NCBI RefSeq assembly: GCF_001968815.1
Contig: NZ_MIEQ01000053.1
Coordinates: 124,001 to 188,000 of the forward strand
Length of the DNA stretch: 64,000 bases
Direction of reading: 5' to 3'
Origin: Motiliproteus sp. MSK22-1
Lineage (GTDB): Bacteria > Pseudomonadota > Gammaproteobacteria > Pseudomonadales > Balneatricaceae
This document shows, in pieces, positions 8,246-16,948 of the stretch (the stretch's first letter is position 1; the number at the start of each line of letters is the position of its first letter). Both the position numbers and the translations under genes were made by a program. Under the pieces are notes generated by a model, which made no database searches, was not told the DNA's origin, and saw only the letters and a list, made by a program, of their open reading frames with translations.

Positions 8246-8650
8246 ATGTCTTGTTGTGACAAGAAAAACCATTCTGATAAACAGGTGAGCGGCTCTCAAG
8301 CCGACCATAACGAATCTAAACCCTGGTGGCGCAGTGGCCATAACCTGATGATGGTGGGTTGCGTGGCAATTATGGGCTACGTCATATTCAGTTCCGGCCC
8401 TGAAAAGACCAGTTGGTTCAGCTATCTGTTATTGCTGGCTTGCCCTCTAATGCACCTATGGATGATGAAGGCTGGTGTCGGGTGCCATGACGACAAGAAG
8501 CACAGCAAAGAGGCGATGACCAAAGAGAAGCCTGAAGCCGGCCCCCTTCCTGATACGGATACCGATGGAAGAGCGGGTGATTCCGTGAAAGCTTTGCAAC
8601 CGGCCAGAGTCGACGTTGCAAAACCTCAACAGATTCGACGCGAATTCTAG
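8246..8650 (+). CDS. DUF2933 domain membrane protein with Cys/His termini
   Basis: About 134 residues from ATG 8246, which follows AGGAG by eight bases. The N-terminus has SCCDKKNH. The middle has two hydrophobic segments (HNLMMVGCVAIMGYVIF and [16 protein letters not shown]); the second is the signature of DUF2933, small proteins common in copper and mercury regions. A hydrophilic tail of about 50 residues follows, with HDDKKHSKE and many Glu and Asp. A shorter relative is at 21128. The role is unknown; a metal-binding membrane protein is plausible. Confidence 0.75.
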   Translation: MSCCDKKNHSDKQVSGSQADHNESKPWWRSGHNLMMVGCVAIMGYVIFSSGPEKTSWFSYLLLLACPLMHLWMMKAGVGCHDDKKHSKEAMTKEKPEAGPLPDTDTDGRAGDSVKALQPARVDVAKPQQIRREF

Positions 8651-8667
8651 GCCAGGGAGGAAATCAT

Positions 8668-9696
8668 ATGAAATTCGTAAGAACTAAACTTGAAAGTAGT
8701 AATACCACCGTCAAACATTCAGCGTATCGCTATATCGCATGGGGTATAGCTACAGGATTGCTTGCTGGCTCTGTACAGGCTGCCCCAATCGTCTATATTC
8801 CCACCGGTTCTGGCAATAGTGTTGCCGAAGTGGATGCAGCGACGGATTCTGTCATCAGGCAATATCCTGGAGTAGATAATCCTCATGGGTTAGTTGCTAC
8901 GCCTGATGGCGAATATGTGATTACCGCGAGCCTCAAGGAGGCAACTGAAGGGACGGAAAAGGGCAAAAGTAATTTGTTTATGGTTCACCCTGCCCATGGA
9001 CATGTGATGCAGACTGTAGAGGTGGAGGGCTGGTCTCATCACCAGGCAATCACTCCGGATGGTCGTTACGTATTGTCCACTCATCCCACCAGAAATCAGG
9101 TCAGCGTACTGGATGTTGAAAGCAGTGAGATTGCAGCAACAGTGAAAACAGGAGCTGGGCCATATTATCTGGTCGTTACTAAGGATGGCAGTAAAGCCTA
9201 CGTCAGTAATGCAGGAGCGGGCACTGTCGATGAAATTGATCTCAGCAACTGGTCGATCAGCCGTACTCTGGAGGCGGGACCTGGACCCAAGCATATGACG
9301 CTGTCAAAGGATGACAAAATCCTCTATGTCAGCAACAGTGCTCAGGGCAGCATATCAGCGATTACGCTGGATGGAACACAGCCGCGCCAGCAGCAGCAAG
9401 TTGGCAAAAACCTGCATGGTCTGGATATCAGCGATGATGGACGTAAGCTGTTTGTTACCAGCCAGAAAGAAGACAAACTGGTGGCTCTCAATCCAGACTC
9501 TGGAGAAATTCAGAAAATTTCCTTATCCCCTCGGCCCTATCATCTGAACAGTGTCGAGGGGACAGGCAAGGTCTATGTCACCAGTCGCTCCACGCCCCAA
9601 GTGTGGGTGATTGATCAACAATCGATGGAAGTCATTCGGACCTTTGAATTGCCCGCGGGTGAAGGACATCAGATGGCTATCGTTAAAGAGCAATAG
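8668..9696 (+). CDS. Secreted YVTN/YncE-type beta-propeller protein
   Basis: A 342-residue protein starting after GGGAGGAAATC. The signal peptide ends near GSVQA. The rest is a series of about 40-residue beta-propeller blades of the YVTN family (VYIPTGSGNSVAEVD; PYYLVVTKDGSKAYVSNAGAGTVDEID; ILYVSNSAQGSISAI). Such propellers serve as binding or scaffolding modules, and here the partner is unknown. No catalytic residues can be named. It lies between DUF2933 and a SHOCT-domain gene, in a run of genes all on the plus strand that ends with NosL, rhodanese and cytochrome c. Confidence 0.8.
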   Translation: MKFVRTKLESSNTTVKHSAYRYIAWGIATGLLAGSVQAAPIVYIPTGSGNSVAEVDAATDSVIRQYPGVDNPHGLVATPDGEYVITASLKEATEGTEKGKSNLFMVHPAHGHVMQTVEVEGWSHHQAITPDGRYVLSTHPTRNQVSVLDVESSEIAATVKTGAGPYYLVVTKDGSKAYVSNAGAGTVDEIDLSNWSISRTLEAGPGPKHMTLSKDDKILYVSNSAQGSISAITLDGTQPRQQQQVGKNLHGLDISDDGRKLFVTSQKEDKLVALNPDSGEIQKISLSPRPYHLNSVEGTGKVYVTSRSTPQVWVIDQQSMEVIRTFELPAGEGHQMAIVKEQ

Positions 9697-9720
9697 GTTC
9701 ACTACAAACAAACTTTGATG

Positions 9721-9739
9721 GGAGCACCAGGGGTGCTCC
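9721..9739 (+). terminator. Hairpin after the propeller gene (weak terminator or attenuator)
   Basis: A perfect 8-bp stem, GGAGCACC 9721-9728 with GGTGCTCC 9732-9739, and a 3-base loop, but only a poor T tract after it. It may reduce, rather than stop, transcription into the downstream genes. Confidence 0.5.
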
Positions 9740-9790
9740 TGTTAACGGCATCCATGAAATGCAACCAATGAAATGCAAGAGGAGGTAGTC

Positions 9791-10036
9791 ATGCACGATT
9801 ACGGATTTATGGATAATGGTTGGGGTATGGGGATTGGAATGATCCTTATGCTGGTGATCGGAGGGCTGGCCATAGTGGGGGTCTTCGCCATACTGAGGTG
9901 GATCACCCAGTCATCACGAAATGAGGGTAGGCAGTTATCTGAGTTTGCCGAAGCCAGTCTGAAAGAACGCTATGCCAAAGGTGAGATTGATCAGGCCGCC
10001 TATCATGAACAGCTTGGTGAGATACGAAAGGAGTGA
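9791..10036 (+). CDS. Small membrane protein with SHOCT domain
   Basis: An 81-residue protein starting at ATG 9791 after GGAGG (an earlier in-frame start at 9773 overlaps that site and is rejected). It has an N-terminal Gly/Met-rich segment, one membrane helix (MILMLVIGGLAIVGVFAIL) and a C-terminal SHOCT motif (SLKERYAKGEIDQAAYHEQL), a short helical module typical of proteins near metal-resistance genes. Function unknown; it probably assists a membrane complex. Confidence 0.75.
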   Translation: MHDYGFMDNGWGMGIGMILMLVIGGLAIVGVFAILRWITQSSRNEGRQLSEFAEASLKERYAKGEIDQAAYHEQLGEIRKE

Positions 10037-10187
10037 CTGAGCGGCTACTTAATACTGATAAGTGAGCTAAGTCAAAACGCATCAGCGTTGCGCTGGTAAC
10101 CTCAAACCGAATGCATAGAATCGGAGCAGGTGGCAACGATAGCTCTGCATCTATTTAGTCAAAAGTTTTTCTCTATGTGGAGATACG

Positions 10188-10712
10188 ATGATGAAGCACT
10201 CAACTGGAATGACTAAGCGCAATCTGTTGAAACTTGCGGGTTCCAGCTTGCTACTTTCCGCCTGTGGTAAGCAGACGGACAAAGTGGCTGGCATCCAAAA
10301 TGTCACTAAGATTGAATACGGGGATGAGTGCCGGCTCTGTGGCATGCTAATCAGCAATTTTCCCGGCCCTAAAGGCCAGCTTTTTGAACGGGGCTATGAT
10401 CAGAATATGAAGTTCTGTTCCACCAGGGACATGTTCGCCTACTGGCTTGATCCAGAGCACAGTCATAATATTCAGAGTGCTTTTGTCCATGATATGGCAG
10501 TGACCCCCTGGGATCTTGCCGATGGAGACCGCTATATTAATGCCCGAACGGCTATTTATGTAGTCGGGCATAACCGCAGGGGAGCCTTAGGGCCGACACT
10601 TGCCAGTTTTTCCGATGAGGCTGCGGCGCGAGTGTTTTCCGATCAGTTTGGAGGTCGGCTCCATTTGTTCGATCAACTGAATTTGGCGCTGGTTTCTTCG
10701 ATGATGAGTTAA
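10188..10712 (+). CDS. NosL-like copper-binding lipoprotein
   Basis: A 174-residue protein with lipobox LLLSACG (Cys near residue 26) and the NosL signature CRLCGM near residues 48-53, followed by FPGPKGQLFE, KFCSTRDMF, VHDMAVTPW, INARTAIYV and FGGRLHLFD. NosL binds Cu(I) in the outer periplasmic space and helps load copper into nitrous oxide reductase NosZ. No NosZ or nos maturation gene is in the window. Here it sits in a copper-resistance block with a propeller, a rhodanese and a cytochrome c, so I infer a copper chaperone for another client or for detoxification. Confidence 0.87.
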   Translation: MMKHSTGMTKRNLLKLAGSSLLLSACGKQTDKVAGIQNVTKIEYGDECRLCGMLISNFPGPKGQLFERGYDQNMKFCSTRDMFAYWLDPEHSHNIQSAFVHDMAVTPWDLADGDRYINARTAIYVVGHNRRGALGPTLASFSDEAAARVFSDQFGGRLHLFDQLNLALVSSMMS

Positions 10713-10776
10713 TCTCATTCATTCAGATCAGGTTCTACGCTATCGCTTTAAGGGTTTCTACAGAGGAAATAGTTCC

Positions 10777-11128
10777 ATGAGAATATCAACGGTTTTGACA
10801 CTTGTTTTCACGCTGCTGGTCAGTGGCTGGAGTTTCGCTGAAAGCCGAGAAGACGTTGCTTGGAAAATGATTAAACAAGGGGCACTGGTTGTTGATGTAA
10901 GGACTGATCAGGAGTTTGTAGGAGGTCACTTGGATGACGCTATCCTAATTCCTCATCAGCATTGTGCGTCAGTTTGCTAATCTGGAAATTCGCAAAGATC
11001 GACAGATCGTATTGTATTGCCGCAGTGGTCAGCGGGCTGGTATTGCTGAAGCCGCATTGCGACAGGCCGGTTATACAAACCTGCTCAATGGCGGTGGTTA
11101 TTCTATGTTGATCAGTCACTTGAATTAA
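10777..11128 (+). pseudogene. Periplasmic rhodanese-domain protein, broken by a frameshift
   Basis: The first 67 codons give a signal peptide (ending near WSFA) and the start of a rhodanese domain (GALVVDVRTDQEFVGGHLDDAILIPHQ), then run into a stop at 10978-10980. From about 10962 the +1 frame continues the domain exactly: IVRQFANLEI, then IVLYCRSGQRAGIAEAAL with the active-site Cys in YCRSGQR, to a stop at 11126-11128. Removing one base near 10956-10962 restores a protein of about 116 residues, so a one-base insertion or sequencing error is likely. Intact relatives transfer sulfane sulfur. It lies between nosL-like and cytochrome c genes. Confidence 0.82.
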
Positions 11129-11133
11129 CGTTA

Positions 11134-11574
11134 ATGAGAATTCGTATGTTGAGAAAAGCAACCGTCCTTTTGCTTGCAATAAGTCTATTGCAAGCCTGTT
11201 CTGACCAATTTGATCCTTGGCGTCAGGATTCGGATACCGGGCGTTGGTACAGCAAAGAACAAGTGGAACTGGGGGCGAAGGTCTATCAAGCAAACTGTGC
11301 CGTGTGTCATGGCAGTAATGCCGAAGCTACCCCGGAGTGGATTAAACCGGATGCAAATGGATTGTATCCACCACCGCCTCTAAACGGCACCGCCCACGCT
11401 TGGCACCATCCGTTTCCCATACTGAAGAAGACAATTGAAGAAGGTTCCGCAGGCCGTATGCCCGCTTGGAAAGGAAAGTTGAGTGAACAGGAAGTTGAAT
11501 CGGTTATCGCCTGGTTCCAAAGTCTTTGGCCCGATCGGGGATACCAGTTGTGGCAGCAACGGCATAAAAAGTGA
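11134..11574 (+). CDS. Lipoprotein cytochrome c, HAWHH type
   Basis: A 146-residue lipoprotein (lipobox LLQAC, Cys near residue 22) with CAVCH near residue 56, PPPPLNGTAHAWHH near 83-96, RMPAW and a C-terminal IAWFQSLWP. It closely parallels the soluble cytochrome at 2821 and the C-terminal domain of the propeller fusion at 47565. The start could also be ATG 11146, four codons on. It is the last gene of block C and converges with lgt. It is likely membrane-anchored and redox-active. Confidence 0.83.
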   Translation: MRIRMLRKATVLLLAISLLQACSDQFDPWRQDSDTGRWYSKEQVELGAKVYQANCAVCHGSNAEATPEWIKPDANGLYPPPPLNGTAHAWHHPFPILKKTIEEGSAGRMPAWKGKLSEQEVESVIAWFQSLWPDRGYQLWQQRHKK

Positions 11575-11727
11575 GGACATGCTGGAACATTAGATCAAAC
11601 TCGATTCATCGATTCAAATACGGTTAATTCTCCATGCTCTGTTTTGAATCTACAGCCTGAAGTCGACTTCAGGTTAAGCGATACAAAAAAGTTCCTGCAG
11701 TATTCGGCCCAGGCAATCATAGTCGGT

Positions 11728-12528
11728 TTATATGTTGCCTCGTTGTTGTTGCTTCGACAAATAACTCCAACTCAGCATAAAGGCCCCCAGCAGAATCATC
11801 GGTGTCGACAGCAATTGCCCCATGGTGATCCAATCCGCCAAAACAAAGCCGATATGGGCATCCGGTTGCCGGAACTGTTCAACAAAAAAGCGGAAGCTTC
11901 CGTATCCCAGCAGGAACAGTCCTGATACTGCCATTCTGGGTCTTGGTTTTGATGAGAACCACCAAACAATGGTGAACAGTAGCAGCCCCTCAAGGGCAAA
12001 TTGATAGAGTTGTGAGGGATGCCGAGGTAGTGTTCCTGCTCCAGGGAAAACCATAGCCCAAGAGGCATCTGTTACCCTCCCCCAGAGTTCGCCGCCAATA
12101 AAATTGCCGATGCGACCGGCTGCCAAACCCAAAGGTACCAACGGAGCGGTGAAGTCGGCAACTTCGAAGAAGCTCTTGTTAATCTGACGTCCATACAGGA
12201 AGAGCGCCGTAGTAACTCCTAAAAGACCACCGTGAAATGACATACCCCCCTCCCAGATCTTGAATAGCCACAGGGGATTGGCCAGAAACTGCTCGAAGTT
12301 ATAGAACAGCACGTAACCGGCTCGACCGCCGAAGATAACACCGACTGCGGACCAGAAGATCAAGTCTGAAACCTGCTGCTTGCTCCAGGTGGCGTCAGAG
12401 CGACCGGCACGATAGTTAGCCAGCCACCAGGCGGCTCCAAAACCGACCAGATACATCAAACCATACCAGTGGATTTTGAGAGGCCCGATAGCCAGCGCTA
12501 CCGGGTCGATATTGGGGTAGGTCAACAC
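11728..12528 (-). CDS. lgt: Prolipoprotein diacylglyceryl transferase
   Basis: A 266-residue polytopic inner-membrane enzyme that attaches diacylglycerol from phosphatidylglycerol to the lipobox Cys of prolipoproteins. Family motifs are clear: [12 protein letters not shown] near the N-terminus, [11 protein letters not shown], the [14 protein letters not shown] signature, HPSQLYQ and [12 protein letters not shown]. Length is normal. Its place, downstream on the same strand as the dsbD group and not beside thyA where lgt is common, raises the question whether this is a second copy serving the several lipoproteins of the region (7105, 10188, 11134). Confidence 0.93.
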   Translation of the reverse strand: MLTYPNIDPVALAIGPLKIHWYGLMYLVGFGAAWWLANYRAGRSDATWSKQQVSDLIFWSAVGVIFGGRAGYVLFYNFEQFLANPLWLFKIWEGGMSFHGGLLGVTTALFLYGRQINKSFFEVADFTAPLVPLGLAAGRIGNFIGGELWGRVTDASWAMVFPGAGTLPRHPSQLYQFALEGLLLFTIVWWFSSKPRPRMAVSGLFLLGYGSFRFFVEQFRQPDAHIGFVLADWITMGQLLSTPMILLGAFMLSWSYLSKQQQRGNI

Positions 12529-12578
12529 AGAGTATGCTCCTTACATGGAATAGCAATGGATTAAGAACGCGCAACAAT

Positions 12579-12947
12579 CTATTTTCCGGGTGGTGGTTTG
12601 CTGCAACAAGCGGGTACATGCCTGGCGTTGTCGAATATGTTCTGGTCGAGAAACTCGTAGTAACTCACTTTGTTGCGGGTCCACCAGTCATTTGTGATGA
12701 AAGTATCAAAGTGGGAAAGAACGGCTTTTATCTCCTTCAGGGGACCGGTTTTGATCGACGCGTCGTAGCTGATGTTCAGAATGCAGATAGTTTTATTGAA
12801 CGAAAAGAATGCGTCGTCTACTTCGGCAAGCTCCATTAGCTGCTCAACAATCTGTTTTGTTTCTGACTCTTTCACGCTCTGCAGTTTCAGAGATCGTTTC
12901 ACCAAATAGTTTTCGTGGATGCCGGTTTTGTGAGTCTTGATCGCCAT
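12579..12947 (-). CDS. HMA-like protein with C-terminal CCxKPP motif (1)
   Basis: About 122 residues from ATG 12947, which follows GAGGAG by eight bases. No signal peptide. The first 80 residues look like a ferredoxin-like HMA fold (RSLKLQSVKESETKQIVEQL, then ICILNISYDAS) but lack the usual metal motif CxxC. The C-terminal part is W-x-R, YYEFLDQN, NAR and then ACCSKPPPGK. It is a clear relative of the protein at 15784, with the same W..R, F.D.N, NAR and CC-x-KPP. The vicinal Cys at the end could bind Cu(I) or be redox-active; this is inference. Confidence 0.65.
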   Translation of the reverse strand: MAIKTHKTGIHENYLVKRSLKLQSVKESETKQIVEQLMELAEVDDAFFSFNKTICILNISYDASIKTGPLKEIKAVLSHFDTFITNDWWTRNKVSYYEFLDQNIFDNARHVPACCSKPPPGK

Positions 12948-13034
12948 AATGGTCACTCCTCGAATTTGTGTATCTGTTTTACTCTGCTGTTACTAATTAT
13001 GCTTAAGCTCTTAAGGGGACCTGTAGTACAGGAA

Positions 13035-15032
13035 CTATATCTTCTTCAGATGGCTGACAAAGTCAGCCACCTCCGGTACGCCGATCAGGGTTTGGTTGGC
13101 TCGTATCTGGCCGGTGTTATCATAGAAAATCAAAGCAGGTGGGCCGATGATGTTGTAATAATCGTAAAGTGTTTTGGCAGCATCGTCGTTGGCGGTTACG
13201 TCGACCTTAATCAGGCTGAAACGGCTGAACTGTTGTTGAACTTGGTCATCGACGAATACAAATGCCTCCAGCTCTTTGCAGGTAATACACCAATCGGCGT
13301 AGAAATCCAGCATCACCGGCTGTCCCGCCAGTTTCGCGGCGTCTAGTCTGGGTTGTAGCTGCTCCAGTGACGTGACTTTGGCAAAAGGGGCTTGCGGTGT
13401 CCGCTGTCTGGTGCCGCTGGTAATACTGTTACTGTTACTGTTGCTGAAACCTGTGCTGAGCACAGCCAATGGTCTGATTAAACTACTGCCGCCTGCGGCC
13501 AGTCCTATCAAGAGACTGAGGCCGTAAACCAGCAGCAATAAACCGGTGCCCTTGCCCAATCGAGCGGCAATTGAGCTGCCTATCGGTAACGAGTCCAGTG
13601 CTTTCATAAAGATTGCAGTGAAAGTTAGCAGTGCACCCAAGAGTCCCATGATGACTGCCGGTGGTAGAATTCGATCGAGCATCCAGATTGCCATCAGTAA
13701 CATCATTACCCCAAAGGCAGCCTTTATTTGTTCCATCCAATGTCCGGCCTTAGGGAGTATTTTTCCAGCGGAGGTACCAATCAAAATTAATGGAATACCC
13801 ATTCCGATACTGAGACTGAACAGAGCGGCTCCTCCCAGATAAGGGTCACCGGTCTGGCCGATGTAGATCAGCGCACCGGCAAGGGGGGCTGCGACACAGG
13901 GGCCAACAATCAGTGCTGACAATACGCCCATAGAGGCGACTCCGGTAAAGCGTCCGCCACGTTGACGACGGCTGAGATTCGCTAGCTTATTTTGCAGGGC
14001 AACCGGTACCTGAAACTGAAAAATACCGAACATCGATAGGGCGAAGAGTATAAACATCAGACTGAATAGACTGATAATCCAGACATTCTGAAAGGCGGCC
14101 TGGATATTGGCACCGAATAGGCCGGCAATAACCCCGGCAATGGTGTAGGTCAGCGCCATAAACAGCACGTAGACGCAGGAGTAGAAAAAGCTCCTACGAG
14201 TATTCGTGCCCTGATTTGCGCTACTTGTTGCAGCCGCACCTGCCTGATGGCCGACAATCACTGATGAGAGGATTGGTATCATCGGAAAAATGCAGGGTGT
14301 TAGCGATAGGGCTAGACCGGCAAGAAAAAATAGCCCTAGTGTGACCAACAGGCTGCTGGATTTCAGGGCATCGGCGAAACGGCTTTGATCGGTTAGGGAA
14401 AGGTCAAATCCGGCGTTGTTGGACCAGAATGAGTTCGATTGAGGCGCTGACAGTTCCGACGTTGATAAAGAGTTTTGTAGCAGTGGCGCTTTGCCTGGGA
14501 TACCGCTGAGGGTTACCGTCTTTTTCTCCGGTGGGTAGCAGATTCCTCCCTCCCAGCAGCCCTGATACTCGACCTTAAAAGTCACATCGGTATTTTCACC
14601 ATTGAGTGACTGTAATGCCACCAGTACCTCCGCACCGTTAAAATAGACCCAACTGCGGCCGTAAATGGCATCTTCCTTTTCAACGGCCTCGGCTTTTAGA
14701 ATATCCACTACCTCAATAGTGTCTCCGGTATGGATCTTGATTTTGTCGCGGTACAGATAATAACCGTCCTCCGGCATCTGCCAGATTAGCTTTAGCAGCC
14801 CCGGTTTTGGTTGGCTATAACTGAATTGATAAGCCTCATCGACCGTCAATGGAGTCACGCCGCCGACGCTGGTGCTCTGGAGGTTGCTATTGCCGAAGCT
14901 GCTGACGAGATTGTCCCACCAGCCCGCTTGAACTGGAGCTGCGACGAAAGCAATTATCAACAGCAACAACGGGAGACACTTGGCTACGGGTCTTTGAAGA
15001 ATGGTGATAGTCAATTGTTTATCGTGCCTCAT
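13035..15032 (-). CDS. dsbD: Thiol:disulfide interchange protein DsbD
   Basis: A 665-residue inner-membrane reductant transporter. In order: signal peptide (cut near VQA), N-terminal alpha domain with the Cys pair in CWEGGICYPPE (near residues 157-167), eight predicted membrane segments with the conserved Cys in LTPCIFPM and GPCVAAPLAG, and a C-terminal thioredoxin domain with WCITCKELE (near residue 583). It passes electrons from cytoplasmic thioredoxin to periplasmic thiol proteins, including cytochrome c maturation factors and DsbC/ScsC-type isomerases. Its ATG overlaps the stop of the VTT gene (ATGA). In a copper setting it would repair thiols oxidised by Cu and support many c-type cytochromes. 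Confidence 0.93.
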   Translation of the reverse strand: MRHDKQLTITILQRPVAKCLPLLLLIIAFVAAPVQAGWWDNLVSSFGNSNLQSTSVGGVTPLTVDEAYQFSYSQPKPGLLKLIWQMPEDGYYLYRDKIKIHTGDTIEVVDILKAEAVEKEDAIYGRSWVYFNGAEVLVALQSLNGENTDVTFKVEYQGCWEGGICYPPEKKTVTLSGIPGKAPLLQNSLSTSELSAPQSNSFWSNNAGFDLSLTDQSRFADALKSSSLLVTLGLFFLAGLALSLTPCIFPMIPILSSVIVGHQAGAAATSSANQGTNTRRSFFYSCVYVLFMALTYTIAGVIAGLFGANIQAAFQNVWIISLFSLMFILFALSMFGIFQFQVPVALQNKLANLSRRQRGGRFTGVASMGVLSALIVGPCVAAPLAGALIYIGQTGDPYLGGAALFSLSIGMGIPLILIGTSAGKILPKAGHWMEQIKAAFGVMMLLMAIWMLDRILPPAVIMGLLGALLTFTAIFMKALDSLPIGSSIAARLGKGTGLLLLVYGLSLLIGLAAGGSSLIRPLAVLSTGFSNSNSNSITSGTRQRTPQAPFAKVTSLEQLQPRLDAAKLAGQPVMLDFYADWCITCKELEAFVFVDDQVQQQFSRFSLIKVDVTANDDAAKTLYDYYNIIGPPALIFYDNTGQIRANQTLIGVPEVADFVSHLKKI

Positions 15033-15784
15033 TTAATTTGAACCTTTTTTACATCACTTTTTGCTGACTCTGCATTTCTTTGATCCCGCTCAGGATTGCT
15101 GGTTTCAGATTCACCGGATACATCACCTGAATTCTTGGCCATCAGCCACATACCCAGGATAATCAGTACTATGATCAATCCGTTTAACCACAGTGACTGG
15201 TCCAAGGTTGATTGGCCCAAGTGAGCGAGCATAAAGCTGGCTGGGAGAATGCCAATGGCGGTGGCTAATAGAAAACGCCAATAAATAATTGGGGTGATCC
15301 CCGCTGCATAACTCACCAGATCAAAAGAGATAAATGGAATAAGTCGAGACACCATAATGGCCAATAGTAGACGGTTTTGATTCATGGTTTCCCAGTGTGG
15401 GAATCGCTGCTGCAACCAACCTCTGGCGGCGTTGTAACCGAGTGAACGTGCTATCCAGAAGGCTACTGAAGAGCCCATAAGTGATCCGAGAAAGACATAT
15501 AGAGTGCCTTCGTAGTGACCATAGAGAGCTCCAGCCGCCATGGCAATAGGAGCGCTGGGTAGTGGACTGAATACTATCGCCAGCGCCAATATTCCCATCA
15601 GAAGCAGTGGTCCAATCATTCCGGCATCTTTTACTAATGCAGTTACTTTTTGCTGATCAAATTCGGCGAGAAAAGTGCTAAGGGACGCGAATGACAAATC
15701 TCCCCAGAGCGTAATCAGCAGCGTAACTACAATTGCCGGCAGTAACCATAAGCTGGTGGTGAGGGTGATAGTGCGGATACTCAT
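15029..15784 (-). CDS. TVP38/TMEM64 (VTT domain) family membrane protein
   Basis: A 251-residue protein with about six membrane segments and the VTT core: FSPLPSAPIAMAAGALYG, then GSLMGSSVAFWIARSLG, and a later SRLIPFISFDLVSYAAG. The C-terminus is a charged tail. Members of this DedA-related superfamily are linked to membrane lipid or undecaprenyl-phosphate transport and often stand next to mercury and copper genes, with no settled function there. It overlaps dsbD by four bases and the upstream HMA-like gene by one base, so the three are cotranscribed. Confidence 0.85.
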   Translation of the reverse strand: MSIRTITLTTSLWLLPAIVVTLLITLWGDLSFASLSTFLAEFDQQKVTALVKDAGMIGPLLLMGILALAIVFSPLPSAPIAMAAGALYGHYEGTLYVFLGSLMGSSVAFWIARSLGYNAARGWLQQRFPHWETMNQNRLLLAIMVSRLIPFISFDLVSYAAGITPIIYWRFLLATAIGILPASFMLAHLGQSTLDQSLWLNGLIIVLIILGMWLMAKNSGDVSGESETSNPERDQRNAESAKSDVKKVQIK

Positions 15785-16146
15785 TATTTTCTCTTGATCT
15801 GTACAGGGGGTTTATTACAGCAGTGGACATCTTTCCGACGAGCATTTGCTTGAGAGTTTTTGTCGACGAATCGGTACCAACCGATCCGAAATTGCCGCCA
15901 GCGGTTGTTATCTAACGTTGCTCCCATTTTTTCCAACACAGATAAAACTTGTTCCATCTGCAGTTGGGCCGTGTCGTAGCGCATAACCAATTGGCGATCA
16001 TTTTTCAAATGGACCTGTTCCATTCCGGGCAGTTCTTTTAACTCCTTGACCAGGGTTTCGGCATGTTGCGGCGAAAGTAGTAGCTGCAGTTTTCTGCGAT
16101 AACTAAAAGCTGATGAACTGGAGGCCGTGTTTTTGGTGTCGTTCAT
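15784..16146 (-). CDS. HMA-like protein with C-terminal CCxKPP motif (2)
   Basis: A 120-residue protein with no signal peptide or CxxC. An HMA-like beta-alpha-beta pattern (RKLQLLLSPQHAETLVKEL, then LVMRYDTAQLQMEQVLSVL) is followed by WRQFRIGWYRFVDKN, NARRK and HCCNKPP. Relative of the protein at 12579; the two copies flank the VTT-dsbD pair. HMA folds carry Cu(I) in many chaperones; here the metal site may have moved to the C-terminal Cys pair. This is inference. Confidence 0.65.
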   Translation of the reverse strand: MNDTKNTASSSSAFSYRRKLQLLLSPQHAETLVKELKELPGMEQVHLKNDRQLVMRYDTAQLQMEQVLSVLEKMGATLDNNRWRQFRIGWYRFVDKNSQANARRKDVHCCNKPPVQIKRK

Positions 16147-16294
16147 AGTGTGAGTTCATTTTAAAAACGAGTTTAAAGAAAGCCGTATTACTGAAATAGG
16201 GGGACATTGAGTGGTTATCAACGAGCGCGGCTATAGACCCATTACTTGTCAGTGGAGGCCGTTGCTGGCGTCACAAATACAATGTCAGCGCTGA

Positions 16295-16666
16295 TTAATG
16301 GGTCTTTTTCGGAGGATGATAGGGGCGTGACAGCAGCGTTTCTGCTACCGCTAGGAGCTGAACGCCGTAGGCTGGCTGCTGGGGTATGAATACCTGGTTT
16401 GGCTGCACTATCAATGAGAACAAGGTGTTACAGCAAACCGAACAACCGGAATCCGCTGCTGTGCAGTCGGTCTGTAATAAAGTGAAGAAAGGGGGGGCGT
16501 AGGGGGCAATGCCATCATCAATGATAGTATTTTGCACAACGGGTACACTTTTATCCATGGTTGTGTCCATGGCCAACCCATGGGCTTGCGCAGCGAGGAA
16601 AAACATCGCTGTCAGCCAGATGGTTAATAACCGGCTCAGGGCTGTCCGAAAACCTCGCACCTTCAT
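16295..16666 (-). CDS. CopL-like small secreted Cys protein D
   Basis: About 123 residues from ATG 16666. The signal peptide (RLLTIWLTAMFFLAAQAHG) shares RLLTIWL with protein H. The middle has DCTAADSGCSVCC (four Cys near residues 65-77), then a hydrophobic stretch; the end is SRPYHPPKKTH, a variant of the Arg-Pro-Pro motif. It stands upstream of HMA-like, VTT and dsbD on the same strand and heads block D. The Cys-Cys pair recalls the CxxxCC motif of DUF2946 copper-sensing upstream peptides in Bordetella. Confidence 0.6.
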   Translation of the reverse strand: MKVRGFRTALSRLLTIWLTAMFFLAAQAHGLAMDTTMDKSVPVVQNTIIDDGIAPYAPPFFTLLQTDCTAADSGCSVCCNTLFSLIVQPNQVFIPQQPAYGVQLLAVAETLLSRPYHPPKKTH

Positions 16667-16948
16667 GGTTGCCAATACTCTCGTGTACCAATTGTTGCAA
16701 ATGAGGCAAACAATTATGACTAAAGTTCCGTCTATTAGGAATATTTGTCCGATATGTGTTCTCTGATGTAGTGTGCCCCAAACTAAATTTTTAGTTCATG
16801 AGTTTGATCAATTTGTAACAAAAAAGAACAGGTGGTCTCATAAATACTGAATGTTCTCGTCAGATTGTTAGTGTACAGGCTGCTTATGAATGAAGAATCT
16901 TTGGCCATCCGGACAATAGTGCCGCTTGGCTAATTGAATAGTGATTCC

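Noticed and set aside
10188-10712. Evidence of denitrification from the NosL gene
   Set aside because: No NosZ or other nos or nir gene is present; the neighbours are copper-resistance genes.
10950-10980. Programmed frameshift in the rhodanese gene
   Set aside because: No slippery heptamer, homopolymer or downstream structure at the junction; a simple one-base insertion explains it.
11644-11925. Plus-strand frame of 93 codons
   Set aside because: Largely antisense to the conserved lgt gene; no protein family character.
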